Of a stretch of DNA of 60,185 nt, positions 31,308 to 40,029 are shown piece by piece. The notes under the pieces were generated by a model. The model was not told the DNA's origin. It made no database searches and saw nothing but the letters and a program-made list of their open reading frames with translations. Numbering within the stretch: position 1 is the stretch's first letter; every line of letters starts with the position of its first letter. The DNA is from Micromonospora sp. MH99 (GTDB taxonomy: Bacteria; Actinomycetota; Actinomycetes; Mycobacteriales; Micromonosporaceae): contig NZ_MUZA01000036.1 in NCBI RefSeq assembly GCF_021442385.1, positions 1 to 60,185 on the forward strand, in the 5' to 3' direction. A program made the position numbers and the translations under genes.

Positions 31308-31335
31308 ACCTGGCTAGCTTTGGCGCAAGCCAGGT
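31308..31335. promoter_or_regulatory. operator-like dyad 2 in the MFS/HxlR divergent promoter
   Basis: ACCTGGCT-N12-AGCCAGGT has perfect 8-bp arms and ends 12 bases before the hxlR start codon. Its sequence differs from dyad 1, so only one may be the HxlR site. Confidence 0.5.
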
Positions 31336-31347
31336 AGGCTGGGCGGC

Positions 31348-31827
31348 ATGGAGGACCTACGGGACGACCGCGAATCCTGGTCGATGGAGAACTGCTCCGT
31401 CGCACGGGCGATGGACATCGTGGGCAGCCGTTCGACGATCCTGATCATGCGCGAGGCACTGCTCGGCACGCGCCGTTTCGACGACTTCGTCCGCCGTGTC
31501 GGAGTCGGCGAGCCCGCCATGGCGGCCCGCCTCAAGGAGATGGTCGCCGCCGGTCTGCTCGAACGGATCCCCTACCGGGAGCCGGGGCAGCGCACCCGCC
31601 ACGAGTACCAACTGACCCGCAAGGGCCAGGAACTGCTGCCGGTCATCACCGCGCTGCGCAACTGGGGCGACACCTGGAGCGCCGACGAAGCCGGCCCTGG
31701 CATCCTCGCCACCCACCACGACTGCGGCGAGCCAGTCCGTGCGGTGCTCCGCTGCGCAGCCGGACACGAGGTCGGAAGCGGCGACATCGACATCACCGCC
31801 GGGCCGGGCCTGATCCGCCGCGACTGA
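31348..31827 (+). CDS. HxlR-family transcriptional regulator
   Basis: A 159-residue winged-helix regulator: ENCSVARAMDIVGSRSTILIMREAL with the typical Cys, then RRFDDFVRRVGVGEPAMAARLKEMVAAGLLER and a C-terminal extension with a HDCGEPV...CAAGHEV segment that may bind metal. ATG 31348 lacks a clear ribosome site; ATG 31384 is an alternative. It is divergent from the DHA2 exporter and probably controls it. Confidence 0.85.
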   Translation: MEDLRDDRESWSMENCSVARAMDIVGSRSTILIMREALLGTRRFDDFVRRVGVGEPAMAARLKEMVAAGLLERIPYREPGQRTRHEYQLTRKGQELLPVITALRNWGDTWSADEAGPGILATHHDCGEPVRAVLRCAAGHEVGSGDIDITAGPGLIRRD

Positions 31828-31861
31828 CGCCCCGGCCAGGCCGCCGGCCAGCGGGTACCGG

Positions 31862-32392
31862 TCAGTCGACCCGTTGGGCCAGCACCTGCCCCGGCCAGTC
31901 GCCCGAGCGGAAGGTCTCGGTGCGGGTGAACCCGTGCCGTTCGTAGAAGGCCACCAACTCGCCACCGCCGCCCGCCCAGCAGTCGACCCGCAGCAACCGC
32001 ACGCCGGCTCGTCGGGTCTCCCGCACGGCGTGTGCCAGCAGGGCCGACCCGAGGTGTCGGCCGGCGAATCGTCGGTCGGAGACCAGGAGACGGACGTACC
32101 GCTCGGGCTCCTCGGCGGGCGTGATCGGCGACTGCGCAGGAGGCCCGGAGTCCAACACCAGGGCGCCGGCAGGCGTTCCGTCCAGTTCCGCGATGTACGG
32201 AAGGTTCTCGGTCAGGTACCGGTCGACCAGCTCGACCCCGCCGGGCTTCTCCGAGAACGGGGTCGTGCCCCACTGCTCGGTGTTGCCCCGCGCGTTCATC
32301 CAGACCACCGCGGAATCGAGCATGGCCAGTAGGGCGGCGGCGTCCGCCGGGCCACCGCGTCTGATCCGTACGCCACGGGTGGTGTCGTCCAT
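31862..32392 (-). CDS. GNAT-family N-acetyltransferase
   Basis: A 176-residue acetyltransferase. The acetyl-CoA motif A is RLLVSDRRFAGRHLGSALL (Q/RxxGxG-type loop), followed by RLLRVDCWAGGGGELVAFYERHGF, where AFYERHGF is the usual motif B. The substrate is unknown. It lies downstream of the GH27 gene but is separated by a strong hairpin, so it is probably transcribed on its own. Confidence 0.85.
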   Translation of the reverse strand: MDDTTRGVRIRRGGPADAAALLAMLDSAVVWMNARGNTEQWGTTPFSEKPGGVELVDRYLTENLPYIAELDGTPAGALVLDSGPPAQSPITPAEEPERYVRLLVSDRRFAGRHLGSALLAHAVRETRRAGVRLLRVDCWAGGGGELVAFYERHGFTRTETFRSGDWPGQVLAQRVD

Positions 32393-32419
32393 GGCGAAAC
32401 TGTAATCGTGGCCGTAGGA

Positions 32420-32451
32420 GGTGGCGGGCCGCCGGTCGGCGGCCCGCCACC
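32420..32451. terminator. strong hairpin terminator after the galactoside operon
   Basis: A perfect 14-bp G/C stem, GGTGGCGGGCCGCC / GGCGGCCCGCCACC, with a 4-base loop GGTC, seven bases past the GH27 stop on the minus strand. It separates the operon from the GNAT gene. Confidence 0.85.
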
Positions 32452-32457
32452 GTCGGA

Positions 32458-34716
32458 TCAGAGGACGATCTGGTGCACCCGGTCGTCCCCGCCGCGCACC
32501 GCCAGCCAGGCGCTGCCGTTGGCGCCCGCGGCGGCCCCCGGGGCGCCCCGGAACGCGTCGGTGGCGAACTCGCCACGACGGAACCAGCCGCCCCACGCCC
32601 CGTCGGTCAGGTTGCGCTGCCAGAGCCGGTTGTCGGCGGCCAGCGCGAACAGATAGACCCGCCCGGAGGTGGCGAGCAGCGTCGGGCTGCCGCTGGTGGT
32701 GCCGCCGAGGTTGGTCCAGGCCGACCAGGTGGCGCCGGTCCGGCTGCGCCACCACACCTCGTCGGTACGGCTGCGCACGGCCACGTGCAGCACGCCCGCG
32801 TCGTCGACGACAGCGCTCGGCCGGCCGTAGACCGGCCGGTCGTCGGGAGCGCCGACGCCGGTCCAGCCGCTGGTCGGGGTACGCGTCCACAGCTTGCCGT
32901 CGGCGCCACGGACGACGAGCGTCCACTGTGTCGGGCTGGTCCACGCCACCGTCGGCCCGTCGGTAAGCGTGCCCCCGAGGCTCTGCCACGGCCCCCACGC
33001 GCCGCCGACGTAACTACGCTGCCAGGCGGCGTTGTCGGTGCCCCGGACGAACACGTCGATCCGACCGTTCGCCGAAGCGTACGCGGCCGGCTGGCCGAGG
33101 ATCCGGCCACCGACCGGGCCGCCGAGCGACGTCCACGCGGTCCCCCACGTCGTACCGGAGCGGGTGTTGACGGCCAACGCGCCCTGCGCGTCGCGGACGA
33201 AGGCTGTGGCGTGCGTGTCGTCCACCCGCACCAGCGCGGGGCTGGCGCTGGCGGTGCCGCCGAGGTTGGCGCCGGCGACCTGCTCGGTGCCGGTGAGGCC
33301 CAGCATGGCCACCCCGTGCGCCGGGACGTCGACGGTGTACGAGCCGGTGAACGGCTGGACGCCAGCGGTGCCGGGCTGGGCGTCCACGTCGGCGCGGGCC
33401 CACAGGTCACGGACCCGGACGGCGCCGCCGAGCGCGACATCCGCGAAGGTCACCGTAATCTTCTGGGCGGTGTCGTGCCGGTTGAGCAGCGCGACCGCCC
33501 GCTTGCCGGGCCCGGTGAGCACCTTGCTCCACACCTGCGCGTCGGTGCCGGTGTCGGCGACCTTGACGCCCTGTCGGACCAGCGGGTCCTGGTCCACCGC
33601 GACGATCTCCGGGTTGGTCAGCGCCGAGATCATCTCGCTCGGCAGACCACGCGGGTCGGAGCCGATCACCAGCGGCGCGGCCATGATGGCCCACATGCCG
33701 AGCTGCGTCTTGGACTCCTCCAGGCTCAGCTCGTACCCGCCGTCGGGCAGCGGGCGCATCGGCAGCAGGTAGTCCGGGTCGTTGTAGTGCCCCGGCCCGG
33801 TGGCCGCCGGGTGGTACGCGTTGACGTCCATGTTGCGCAGCACCCACGGGAACGCCCACTGCGGCGTCGGGTCGGTGAGCCCCACATCCGTGTACGTCCG
33901 CCAGGAGTCGGCGATGGTCGGCGCGTACGTGTAGCTCCAGGTGGAGAGCTGCTCCGGGGTGTAGGGGCCGCCGCCCCAGTCCGAGCTGACCGGGTTGCAG
34001 ATGTTGAGCAGCATCGGCCGCGGCGACTGGCGTACCGCGTCGGCCAGCTCGCGGAACGTGGCCTCCGGGTCGAGACCAGCGGCCCGGCCACAGAGCCAGT
34101 CAGCCTTGAGGGCGTCGAAGCCCCAGCCGGCGAACTGGGCGACGTCGGCCTGGTAGTGGCCGTTGCTGCCGAGCCCACACTGCCCCGGCAGGTACGGCCC
34201 GGCGTCGGTGTAGATGCCGGCCTTCATGCCCTTGCTGTGGATGTACGCGGCCAGCGCGGCCATCCCGCCCGGGAAACGGGCCGGGTCGGCGACCAGTTTG
34301 CCGGCCTCGTCGCGCGGGGTGGGCGCGGCCCAGTTCCCGTCGATCCAGACGTACGTGTACCCGGCGTCGCGCAGGCCGCTGTTGACCATGTGGTCGGTGA
34401 CCGACCTGACTTCGGCCTCGGTGGGATCGCCACCGAGGCCGAAGTAGGTGTTCCAGCCCTGGTAGGGCGTCGGGGCGAGCCCACTGTCGAAGAACGTGGG
34501 TGCGCCCTGGTCCTCGGTCCCGGCGCTGGCCGGCGTGTGGCCGGGGCGACCGGGACCGTGACCAGCCTGCGGCCGGCCGGCCTGCGAAGGGTCGGCCAGC
34601 GGAGAGGTAGCGAGCGAAGAGCCGGCCTGCGGTGGGCCGGCCATGGCCGGCATGGGGCTGGCCAGGCCCAGGCCGAACACGGCCAGGGCCGCGGTCAGCT
34701 GTCGGTTCAGGCGCAT
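32458..34716 (-). CDS. secreted GH27 alpha-galactosidase with C-terminal lectin-like beta-propeller
   Basis: A 752-residue exported enzyme that removes terminal alpha-linked galactose. The signal peptide ends near residue 26 (PMPAMA), followed by a Gln/Pro/Gly-rich linker. The GH27 barrel (~75-400) has PYQGWNTYFGLGG, YVWIDGNWA, DALKADWLCG with the nucleophile Asp (~208), and TIADSWRTY with the likely acid/base Asp (~270). A beta-sandwich follows. Residues ~500-752 repeat WTSLGGP, WQSLGG and WTNLGG blocks, a PLL/tachylectin-like propeller that probably binds glycan. ATG 34716 follows AGGAG by seven bases. Last gene of the leftward galactoside operon; a hairpin follows. Confidence 0.9.
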   Translation of the reverse strand: MRLNRQLTAALAVFGLGLASPMPAMAGPPQAGSSLATSPLADPSQAGRPQAGHGPGRPGHTPASAGTEDQGAPTFFDSGLAPTPYQGWNTYFGLGGDPTEAEVRSVTDHMVNSGLRDAGYTYVWIDGNWAAPTPRDEAGKLVADPARFPGGMAALAAYIHSKGMKAGIYTDAGPYLPGQCGLGSNGHYQADVAQFAGWGFDALKADWLCGRAAGLDPEATFRELADAVRQSPRPMLLNICNPVSSDWGGGPYTPEQLSTWSYTYAPTIADSWRTYTDVGLTDPTPQWAFPWVLRNMDVNAYHPAATGPGHYNDPDYLLPMRPLPDGGYELSLEESKTQLGMWAIMAAPLVIGSDPRGLPSEMISALTNPEIVAVDQDPLVRQGVKVADTGTDAQVWSKVLTGPGKRAVALLNRHDTAQKITVTFADVALGGAVRVRDLWARADVDAQPGTAGVQPFTGSYTVDVPAHGVAMLGLTGTEQVAGANLGGTASASPALVRVDDTHATAFVRDAQGALAVNTRSGTTWGTAWTSLGGPVGGRILGQPAAYASANGRIDVFVRGTDNAAWQRSYVGGAWGPWQSLGGTLTDGPTVAWTSPTQWTLVVRGADGKLWTRTPTSGWTGVGAPDDRPVYGRPSAVVDDAGVLHVAVRSRTDEVWWRSRTGATWSAWTNLGGTTSGSPTLLATSGRVYLFALAADNRLWQRNLTDGAWGGWFRRGEFATDAFRGAPGAAAGANGSAWLAVRGGDDRVHQIVL

Positions 34717-34762
34717 GGAGGTACTCCTGTCCCTCGGGGGTGGGGGTGGTGGTGCTCCGAGC

Positions 34763-36850
34763 TCAGTCGCGGGTCAGCACGATGAGGCCGGCGTCGTGGG
34801 TCGCGCTCCACTGCACGGGCAGGCCGACCGCGCCGAGGTGGCTGCCCGAGTAGTGCCGCTCGCCGTCGGAATAGCGGGCCGCCGGATCGAGGCCGTGCAG
34901 CGGCAGCCGCACCGGGCGCGACGGCAGCAGGCCGGCGCCGTCGAGCCGGCCGGTGTGCCAGGCGAGGACGACCACCCGCCGCTGGTCCGGCGCGGTGTAC
35001 TGCACGGCGCAGCGGGCCTGGTCGGGGCCGCCGATCAGGTGCACCTCGCCGGTCGTGACGACGTCCCGGATCTCCTTGTAGCGCCTGATCCAGCCGCCCG
35101 CCTCGGCCCGCTCGGCGGGGGTCCACGCCCGGATGTCCGCGCCGATGCCGAGCACCCCGGCCATCGCCAGCACGAACCGGAACGCCAGCGTTCGCGGCCG
35201 CGGGTCGAACAGGCCGGGCGCGTCGGTGACCCAGGAGCTGAGCAGGTGCGGGGCGTTGGCGTGCAGGAAGCCGTACTGGATGGCCAGCCGGTCGAGTGGG
35301 CCGGTGTTGTCGCTGGGCCAGAAGACGTCGGCCCGGGCGGCCATCGCCAGGTCGGTCCGCCCGCCGCCACCGGCGCACGCCTCGATCAGCACGCCGGGAT
35401 GGTCCCGGCGCAGCCGCTCGTAGATCTGGTGCAGGTTGGCGACGTGCGCGCCGTCCAGGTCGACAGGGCCCACCCCGCCCGGCCGTCCCGGCTCGGTACG
35501 CGGACGGTTGAAGTCCCACTTCAGGTAGTCGATGTCGTACCGGCGCAGCAGACCGTCCACCGTGGAGTGCACGAACTCGGCGACCTCCGGCCGGCCCAGG
35601 TCGAGCAGGTACTGGTTGCGGACCGGGGTGAGCGGACGACCGTCGACGGCGTACACCCAGTCGGGGTGCTGGGCGTAGAGCGCGGACTTCGGGTTGACGC
35701 ACTCCGGCTCGACCCAGAGCCCGAAGTTCAGCCCGAGCGCCCGGACCTCGGCGATGAACGCGTCGAACCCGGCCGGGAACTTCGCCGGGTCGGGGGTCCA
35801 GTCGCCCAGCCCGGCCGTGTCGTCGTTGCGGCCGACGAACCAGCCGTCGTCCACCACGAACGTCTCCACGCCCAGCTCGACGGCGATCCGGGCGAGCGCC
35901 AACTGGCTCTGCGCCTCGACGGCGAAGTAGGTGGCCTCCCACGAGTTGTAGAGCACCGGGCGCGGGGTGAGCCGGTCGGCGGCGAGCAACCGCTGGTGGG
36001 TGTGCCAGACCCGGGCCAGCCCGTCCAGGCCGTCCGGGCTGTACGCGCCGGTGACCACCGGCAGCGTCAGCGACTCGCCGGCGGCCAGCTCCAGCGGGCC
36101 GTCGACCAGCTGGCGGCCGGCACGCACCCGGGTCAGCCCTCCGGTGTCCCGCTCGGCGCTGATCTCCCACGACCCGGTCCAGGCCAGTGCCATCCCCCAG
36201 GCCGGGCCGGCCGACTCGGCGGTGTCCCGCACAGCCAGCCAGGGCACGTGCAGGTGCCCGGGTACGCCCTGGGAGCTGCCGATGGTGAAGGTGCCGTGGC
36301 CCAGCTCGACGTGGGAGAGCTGGAACTCCTGCGCCCACTGCCCCCACTGGTGGCTGAGCAGCGCGCCGTGCGGCGTGGGTACGCAGAAGCCGCCCGACCC
36401 GGCGCGGATGACCCGCAGCGGGTTGGTGCCGTCGTTGCTCAGCTCGACCCACCGCTGCACCACGTCGGTGCCGGAGGGCACCCGGTAGTGCACCGTGGCG
36501 CGCAGCCCGGTGACCGGGTCGGCGAACCCGACGGCCAGCTCCCGCTGGTCGGCGTCGGCCACCGCGTCGGTGTGGCGAAAGCCCACCCGACGAGCCCCGG
36601 CGGAGGTCTCCACCACCAGGTCGGCGCCCGTGAACGGGCGGTCGGCGTCGGTGGCGTACTCGATGGCTGCGGCGTCCCCGGCGGTGAGGAACGGCACCGG
36701 GCCGTCGTAGGCGACCGGCGACGGGCCGTCGGAGACGCCGTGCGGCCCCCACGCGACAAGCTCCAGCCAACGGCCGTGCGCGGGCACGACGACCGTGTAC
36801 TCGGTGTGCGCGCCGCGCAGCGTCCAGCGCTGCCCGGTCGCGGCGGTCAC
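34763..36850 (-). CDS. GH36 alpha-galactosidase (cytoplasmic)
   Basis: A 695-residue enzyme without signal peptide. Typical GH36 segments are PVLYNSWEATYFAVE, TFVVDDGWFVGRNDD, LGLNFGLWVEPECVNP, YLKWDFNR (nucleophile Asp, ~443), EACAGGGGRTDL and PSDNTGPLDR (acid/base Asp, ~513). It would cleave imported oligosaccharides such as melibiose or raffinose. The GTG start (36850) overlaps the permease stop by four bases, so it belongs to the ABC importer operon. Together with the secreted GH27 enzyme it gives an outside and an inside step. Confidence 0.92.
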   Translation of the reverse strand: MTAATGQRWTLRGAHTEYTVVVPAHGRWLELVAWGPHGVSDGPSPVAYDGPVPFLTAGDAAAIEYATDADRPFTGADLVVETSAGARRVGFRHTDAVADADQRELAVGFADPVTGLRATVHYRVPSGTDVVQRWVELSNDGTNPLRVIRAGSGGFCVPTPHGALLSHQWGQWAQEFQLSHVELGHGTFTIGSSQGVPGHLHVPWLAVRDTAESAGPAWGMALAWTGSWEISAERDTGGLTRVRAGRQLVDGPLELAAGESLTLPVVTGAYSPDGLDGLARVWHTHQRLLAADRLTPRPVLYNSWEATYFAVEAQSQLALARIAVELGVETFVVDDGWFVGRNDDTAGLGDWTPDPAKFPAGFDAFIAEVRALGLNFGLWVEPECVNPKSALYAQHPDWVYAVDGRPLTPVRNQYLLDLGRPEVAEFVHSTVDGLLRRYDIDYLKWDFNRPRTEPGRPGGVGPVDLDGAHVANLHQIYERLRRDHPGVLIEACAGGGGRTDLAMAARADVFWPSDNTGPLDRLAIQYGFLHANAPHLLSSWVTDAPGLFDPRPRTLAFRFVLAMAGVLGIGADIRAWTPAERAEAGGWIRRYKEIRDVVTTGEVHLIGGPDQARCAVQYTAPDQRRVVVLAWHTGRLDGAGLLPSRPVRLPLHGLDPAARYSDGERHYSGSHLGAVGLPVQWSATHDAGLIVLTRD

Positions 36851-37668
36851 TTGACCGCTCCGAGCGCCAGGCCGGACACGAAGTGCCGCTGGAAGCGCAG
36901 GAACACCGCGACGGTGGGGACGGCCGCGATGACCGTGCCGGCCGCGATGACGTTCCAGGACGAGACGAACTGGCCCTGGAGGCCGAGCAGCGCCGGGGTG
37001 ACAGGCATGTTGTCGTCGGTACGCAGCACGGTGATCGCCCAGAGCAGGTCGTTGAAGATCCAGGTGAAGGAGAGCGCGCCGAGAGCTGCCAGCGCGGGCC
37101 GCGTCAACGGCAGCATCACCTTCGTGAAGATCTGCGCGGTGCCGGCGCCGTCGATCGTGGCCGCCTCCTGGATCTCGCCCGGCAGGTCGCGCATGAACCC
37201 GTGCAGGACGAACGTGTAGAAGCCGAGCCCGAAGCCGACCTGCACCGCGATCAGCGCCCAGAGCGTGTCGTACAGGCCGGTCAGCTCGCTGAACTTGGCC
37301 ACCGGGATCAGCAGGATCTGCGGTGGCAGCAGGTTGCCGGCGAGCATCAACAGCAGGATCGTCCGCCGGCCGGGGATCCGGAACCGACTCAGCGCGAACG
37401 CGGCCATCGCCGCGAGGCCGAGGCTCAACAGCACCGACGGGACGGTGACCACCATGCTGTTGATCAGGGCCCGCAGCTCGCCGCCGTCGGTCCACGCCTG
37501 CCGGTAGGTGTCCAGGGTGAACGACCGGGGCAGGCTGCCCACCCCGTGCGCGGCGATGTCGTCGAAGGACCGGGTGGACATCACCACGACCCAGAGCACC
37601 GGCCCGAGCCAGAGCAGCGACAGCAGGATCATGCCGGTGTGGAAGGCCCCGGTGCGCAGCTTGTTCAT
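36847..37668 (-). CDS. carbohydrate ABC transporter permease (MalG type)
   Basis: A 273-residue inner-membrane permease with six TM helices. The EAA loop that contacts the ATPase is EIQEAATIDGAGTAQIFTKVMLPLTRP. The N-terminal TM (FHTGMILLSLLWLGPVLWVVVMS) and the SF element are typical of CUT1 sugar importers. ATG 37668 overlaps the upstream stop (TGATG) and has GGAGG seven bases before it. It pairs with the MalF-type permease and the binding protein next to it. Confidence 0.9.
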   Translation of the reverse strand: MNKLRTGAFHTGMILLSLLWLGPVLWVVVMSTRSFDDIAAHGVGSLPRSFTLDTYRQAWTDGGELRALINSMVVTVPSVLLSLGLAAMAAFALSRFRIPGRRTILLLMLAGNLLPPQILLIPVAKFSELTGLYDTLWALIAVQVGFGLGFYTFVLHGFMRDLPGEIQEAATIDGAGTAQIFTKVMLPLTRPALAALGALSFTWIFNDLLWAITVLRTDDNMPVTPALLGLQGQFVSSWNVIAAGTVIAAVPTVAVFLRFQRHFVSGLALGAVK

Positions 37669-38585
37669 CACGCTTCCTCCCGGAACGCGCGGACCAGGTA
37701 GCCGAGGATGACCGCCAGCGCGAGCACGAAGATCACGACGGCGATCGCGGAGGCGTAGCCCAGCCGCAGGCTCTGGAACGCGGTCGAGTACATGTAGGTG
37801 CTCAGCAGCTCCGACGAGTGGTACGGGCCGCCCTTGGTGAGCGACCAGACGATGTCGAAGGAACGCAGCGAGTCGATCACGATGACCGAGAGCACCACCG
37901 CGTTGACCCCCTTGAGCTGGGGAATTGTCACGTGCCGCAGCCGCTGCCAGGAGTTGGCGCCGTCCATCCGGGCCGCCTCGTGCAGCGCCGGGTCGATGGC
38001 CTTGAGCCCGGCCAGGAACAGCACCATGACGTACCCGATCTGCCGCCACAGGGCGGGCAGGATCACCGCGTACAGGGCGGTCTGCGGGTCGGCGAGCCAG
38101 GGCCGGATCAGGCTCTCCAGCCCGACGGCCCGCAGCAGCGTGTCGGCGATGCCGTCGGGCTGGTAGAAGACCCGCCAGACCAGCGCGGTCACCACCAGCG
38201 AGAACACCACGGGAGTGAACAGCGCGGCCCGGTAGAAGCCGACCCCGCGCCGCTCCTTCTGCAGGACCAGCGCCATGCCGAAGCCGCCGAGCACGGACAG
38301 GCCACCGAAGAGCACCAGCCAGATCACCGTGTTGACCAGCGCGCCCCGGAAGGTGGCGTCGCCGGCCAGCTCGACGTAGTTGTCGGTGCCCACGAAGGCG
38401 GGCGGCGACATGCCGTCCCAGCGGGTGAGCGAGAACCAGAAGCCCTGGAGCGCCGGCCAGAACACCCAGATGCTCTCGACCAGGAACGGCACCAGGACGA
38501 ACGCCACCAGCAGCGGCGACAGTCGCGCCGACCGTCGCCGCCGCCGGATGGGGGTGACCGAAGTCGTGGAGATCGTTGCTGTCAC
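37668..38585 (-). CDS. carbohydrate ABC transporter permease (MalF type)
   Basis: A 305-residue inner-membrane permease with the EAA loop ALHEAARMDGANSWQRLRHVTIPQL. The hydrophobic N-terminal helix (LLVAFVLVPFLVESIWVFWPAL) and the periplasm-facing WRVFYQPDGI segment fit CUT1 importers. The GTG at 38585 starts one base after the binding-protein stop. No ATP-binding subunit gene is present, so it probably uses a shared ATPase such as MsiK, as in other actinomycetes. Confidence 0.9.
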   Translation of the reverse strand: MTATISTTSVTPIRRRRRSARLSPLLVAFVLVPFLVESIWVFWPALQGFWFSLTRWDGMSPPAFVGTDNYVELAGDATFRGALVNTVIWLVLFGGLSVLGGFGMALVLQKERRGVGFYRAALFTPVVFSLVVTALVWRVFYQPDGIADTLLRAVGLESLIRPWLADPQTALYAVILPALWRQIGYVMVLFLAGLKAIDPALHEAARMDGANSWQRLRHVTIPQLKGVNAVVLSVIVIDSLRSFDIVWSLTKGGPYHSSELLSTYMYSTAFQSLRLGYASAIAVVIFVLALAVILGYLVRAFREEA

Positions 38586-38586
38586 G

Positions 38587-39882
38587 TCAGCCCTTGAAGA
38601 CCTTCTCGGCGCCGGCCTGCCACTCCCGCAGGATCGCGTCGATCCGGTCCGGCTTGTCGATGAACTTGGTCAGCGCGGTGTCCGCGGTCGGCTGGAGCGC
38701 GTCGCTGGAGTCGCGGTTGAAGAACTGGGTCAGCTCCTTGGCCTCGTCGAGCATCGCCTTGCCCTTGACCACAAGCGGCGAGTCGGACGCCTTGGCCTTC
38801 GGGTTGGCCGGCAGGACGATGCCGGAGCTGGCCTTGACGTACGCCTCCTGCGCCTCGGTCGAGGCCAGGTAGGTGAGCAGGGCCCTGGTGCCGGTCGGGT
38901 TGGCGGTCTTCGCGCTGGCGAAGAAGCCGTCCGTCGGCGCCTCCTCGGCCAGTGGGACCGCCGGGTCGATGATCGGGAACCGGAAGAAGTCCAGGTCGCC
39001 GAGGGCGTCCTTGGGGGCGGCGTCGGCGAAGAACGTGCCGATCAGGAACATCCCCGTCTTGCCGGCCAGCAGGGCTGTGGTCGCCTCCTGGAACGGGTAC
39101 GCCTTGCCCTTGGGGTCGAAGTAGGGCAGGACCTCGCGCCAGCGGGTGAAGACCGCCTTGACCTTCGGGTCGTCGAAGCGCTGCTTGCCGGCGAGCAGCT
39201 CACGGTGGAACTGAGCGCCGTTGATGCGGATGTTGAGGTAGTCGAACCAGGCCGAGGCGACCCACGGGGTGTCGCCGAGACCGATGCCGATCGGGGGGAC
39301 GCCCTTGCTCTTCAACGTCTCGCAGAGAGCCAGGAAATCGGTCCAGGTCTTCGGCTCCTGCACGCCCCACTTGGCGAAGTTGGACTTGCGGTAGAAGAAG
39401 CCCCACCAGTAGTTGTTCATCGGCACGAAGATCTGCTTGCCGCTGGCGTCGGTGGAGAGCGTACGCAGCGACTGCGGGTAGTCGCCCAGTGACTTCCAGA
39501 CGTCGGAGACGTCCAGCAGCAGGTTGCGGCTCGCGTAGTCGTTGGCTACCGAACCGGCGTACCAGGTGTAGAGGTCCGGCGGGTTCGCCGAGGTGAGGTA
39601 CGTCGGGAGCTGGGTCCGGAAGGTCTCCGAGGCGATCGTGTTGAGGCTCGCCGTGCCCTTGCCCTGCGCGTTGAAGTTCGCAATCAGCTTCTCCATCGCC
39701 GCCTTGGCCTGCGGCGAGGAGAGGTTCGACTGGATGGTGACCGCGCCCGAGCCGTTGCCCGCCGCCGGCCCGCTGGCGGAGCTGGCGCACGCGGTGAGGA
39801 ACGAGCTCGCGCCGAGCGCACCCAGGCCGGCGAGCCCGAGGTGGCCAAGGAATCGCCGGCGACCGGGGTCGAAGTCGCTCAC
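38587..39882 (-). CDS. extracellular sugar-binding lipoprotein of the ABC importer
   Basis: A 431-residue solute-binding protein. The N-terminus has a twin-arginine motif (GRRRFLGHLG) and a lipobox (LTAC, Cys ~32), so it is a Tat-exported lipoprotein. The body has the CUT1 type-1 binding fold: WTDFLALCETLKSKGVPPIG and GKTGMFLIGTFFAD. As first gene of the leftward operon (binding protein, permeases, GH36, GH27) its ligand is probably an alpha-galactoside; this is inferred from the neighbours. Confidence 0.9.
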   Translation of the reverse strand: MSDFDPGRRRFLGHLGLAGLGALGASSFLTACASSASGPAAGNGSGAVTIQSNLSSPQAKAAMEKLIANFNAQGKGTASLNTIASETFRTQLPTYLTSANPPDLYTWYAGSVANDYASRNLLLDVSDVWKSLGDYPQSLRTLSTDASGKQIFVPMNNYWWGFFYRKSNFAKWGVQEPKTWTDFLALCETLKSKGVPPIGIGLGDTPWVASAWFDYLNIRINGAQFHRELLAGKQRFDDPKVKAVFTRWREVLPYFDPKGKAYPFQEATTALLAGKTGMFLIGTFFADAAPKDALGDLDFFRFPIIDPAVPLAEEAPTDGFFASAKTANPTGTRALLTYLASTEAQEAYVKASSGIVLPANPKAKASDSPLVVKGKAMLDEAKELTQFFNRDSSDALQPTADTALTKFIDKPDRIDAILREWQAGAEKVFKG

Positions 39883-40029
39883 GGTGGTGTCCTTCCTCTA
39901 CGACACGCAGCGTTACGACGCGATGTGTCGGCCAGGTGAATGTGTGTGACCAGAAGGTTGCATCGGCCGTCGCCGGCTGTCAAGATATCTTCGTAATTAA
40001 TGATTAGACGAGACCAAGGCGAGGGTCAG
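39883..40029. promoter_or_regulatory. divergent promoter of the galactoside import and galactonate operons
   Basis: The 147-bp region is unusually A/T rich for this genome at 39981-40010. It holds the palindrome AGATATCT (39983-39990) and TAAT-N5-ATTA (39994-40006), either of which could be the GntR operator. A TTGACA on the minus strand (39983-39978) is a likely -35 for the importer operon, with CAACCT (39960-39955) as a weak -10. Confidence 0.5.
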
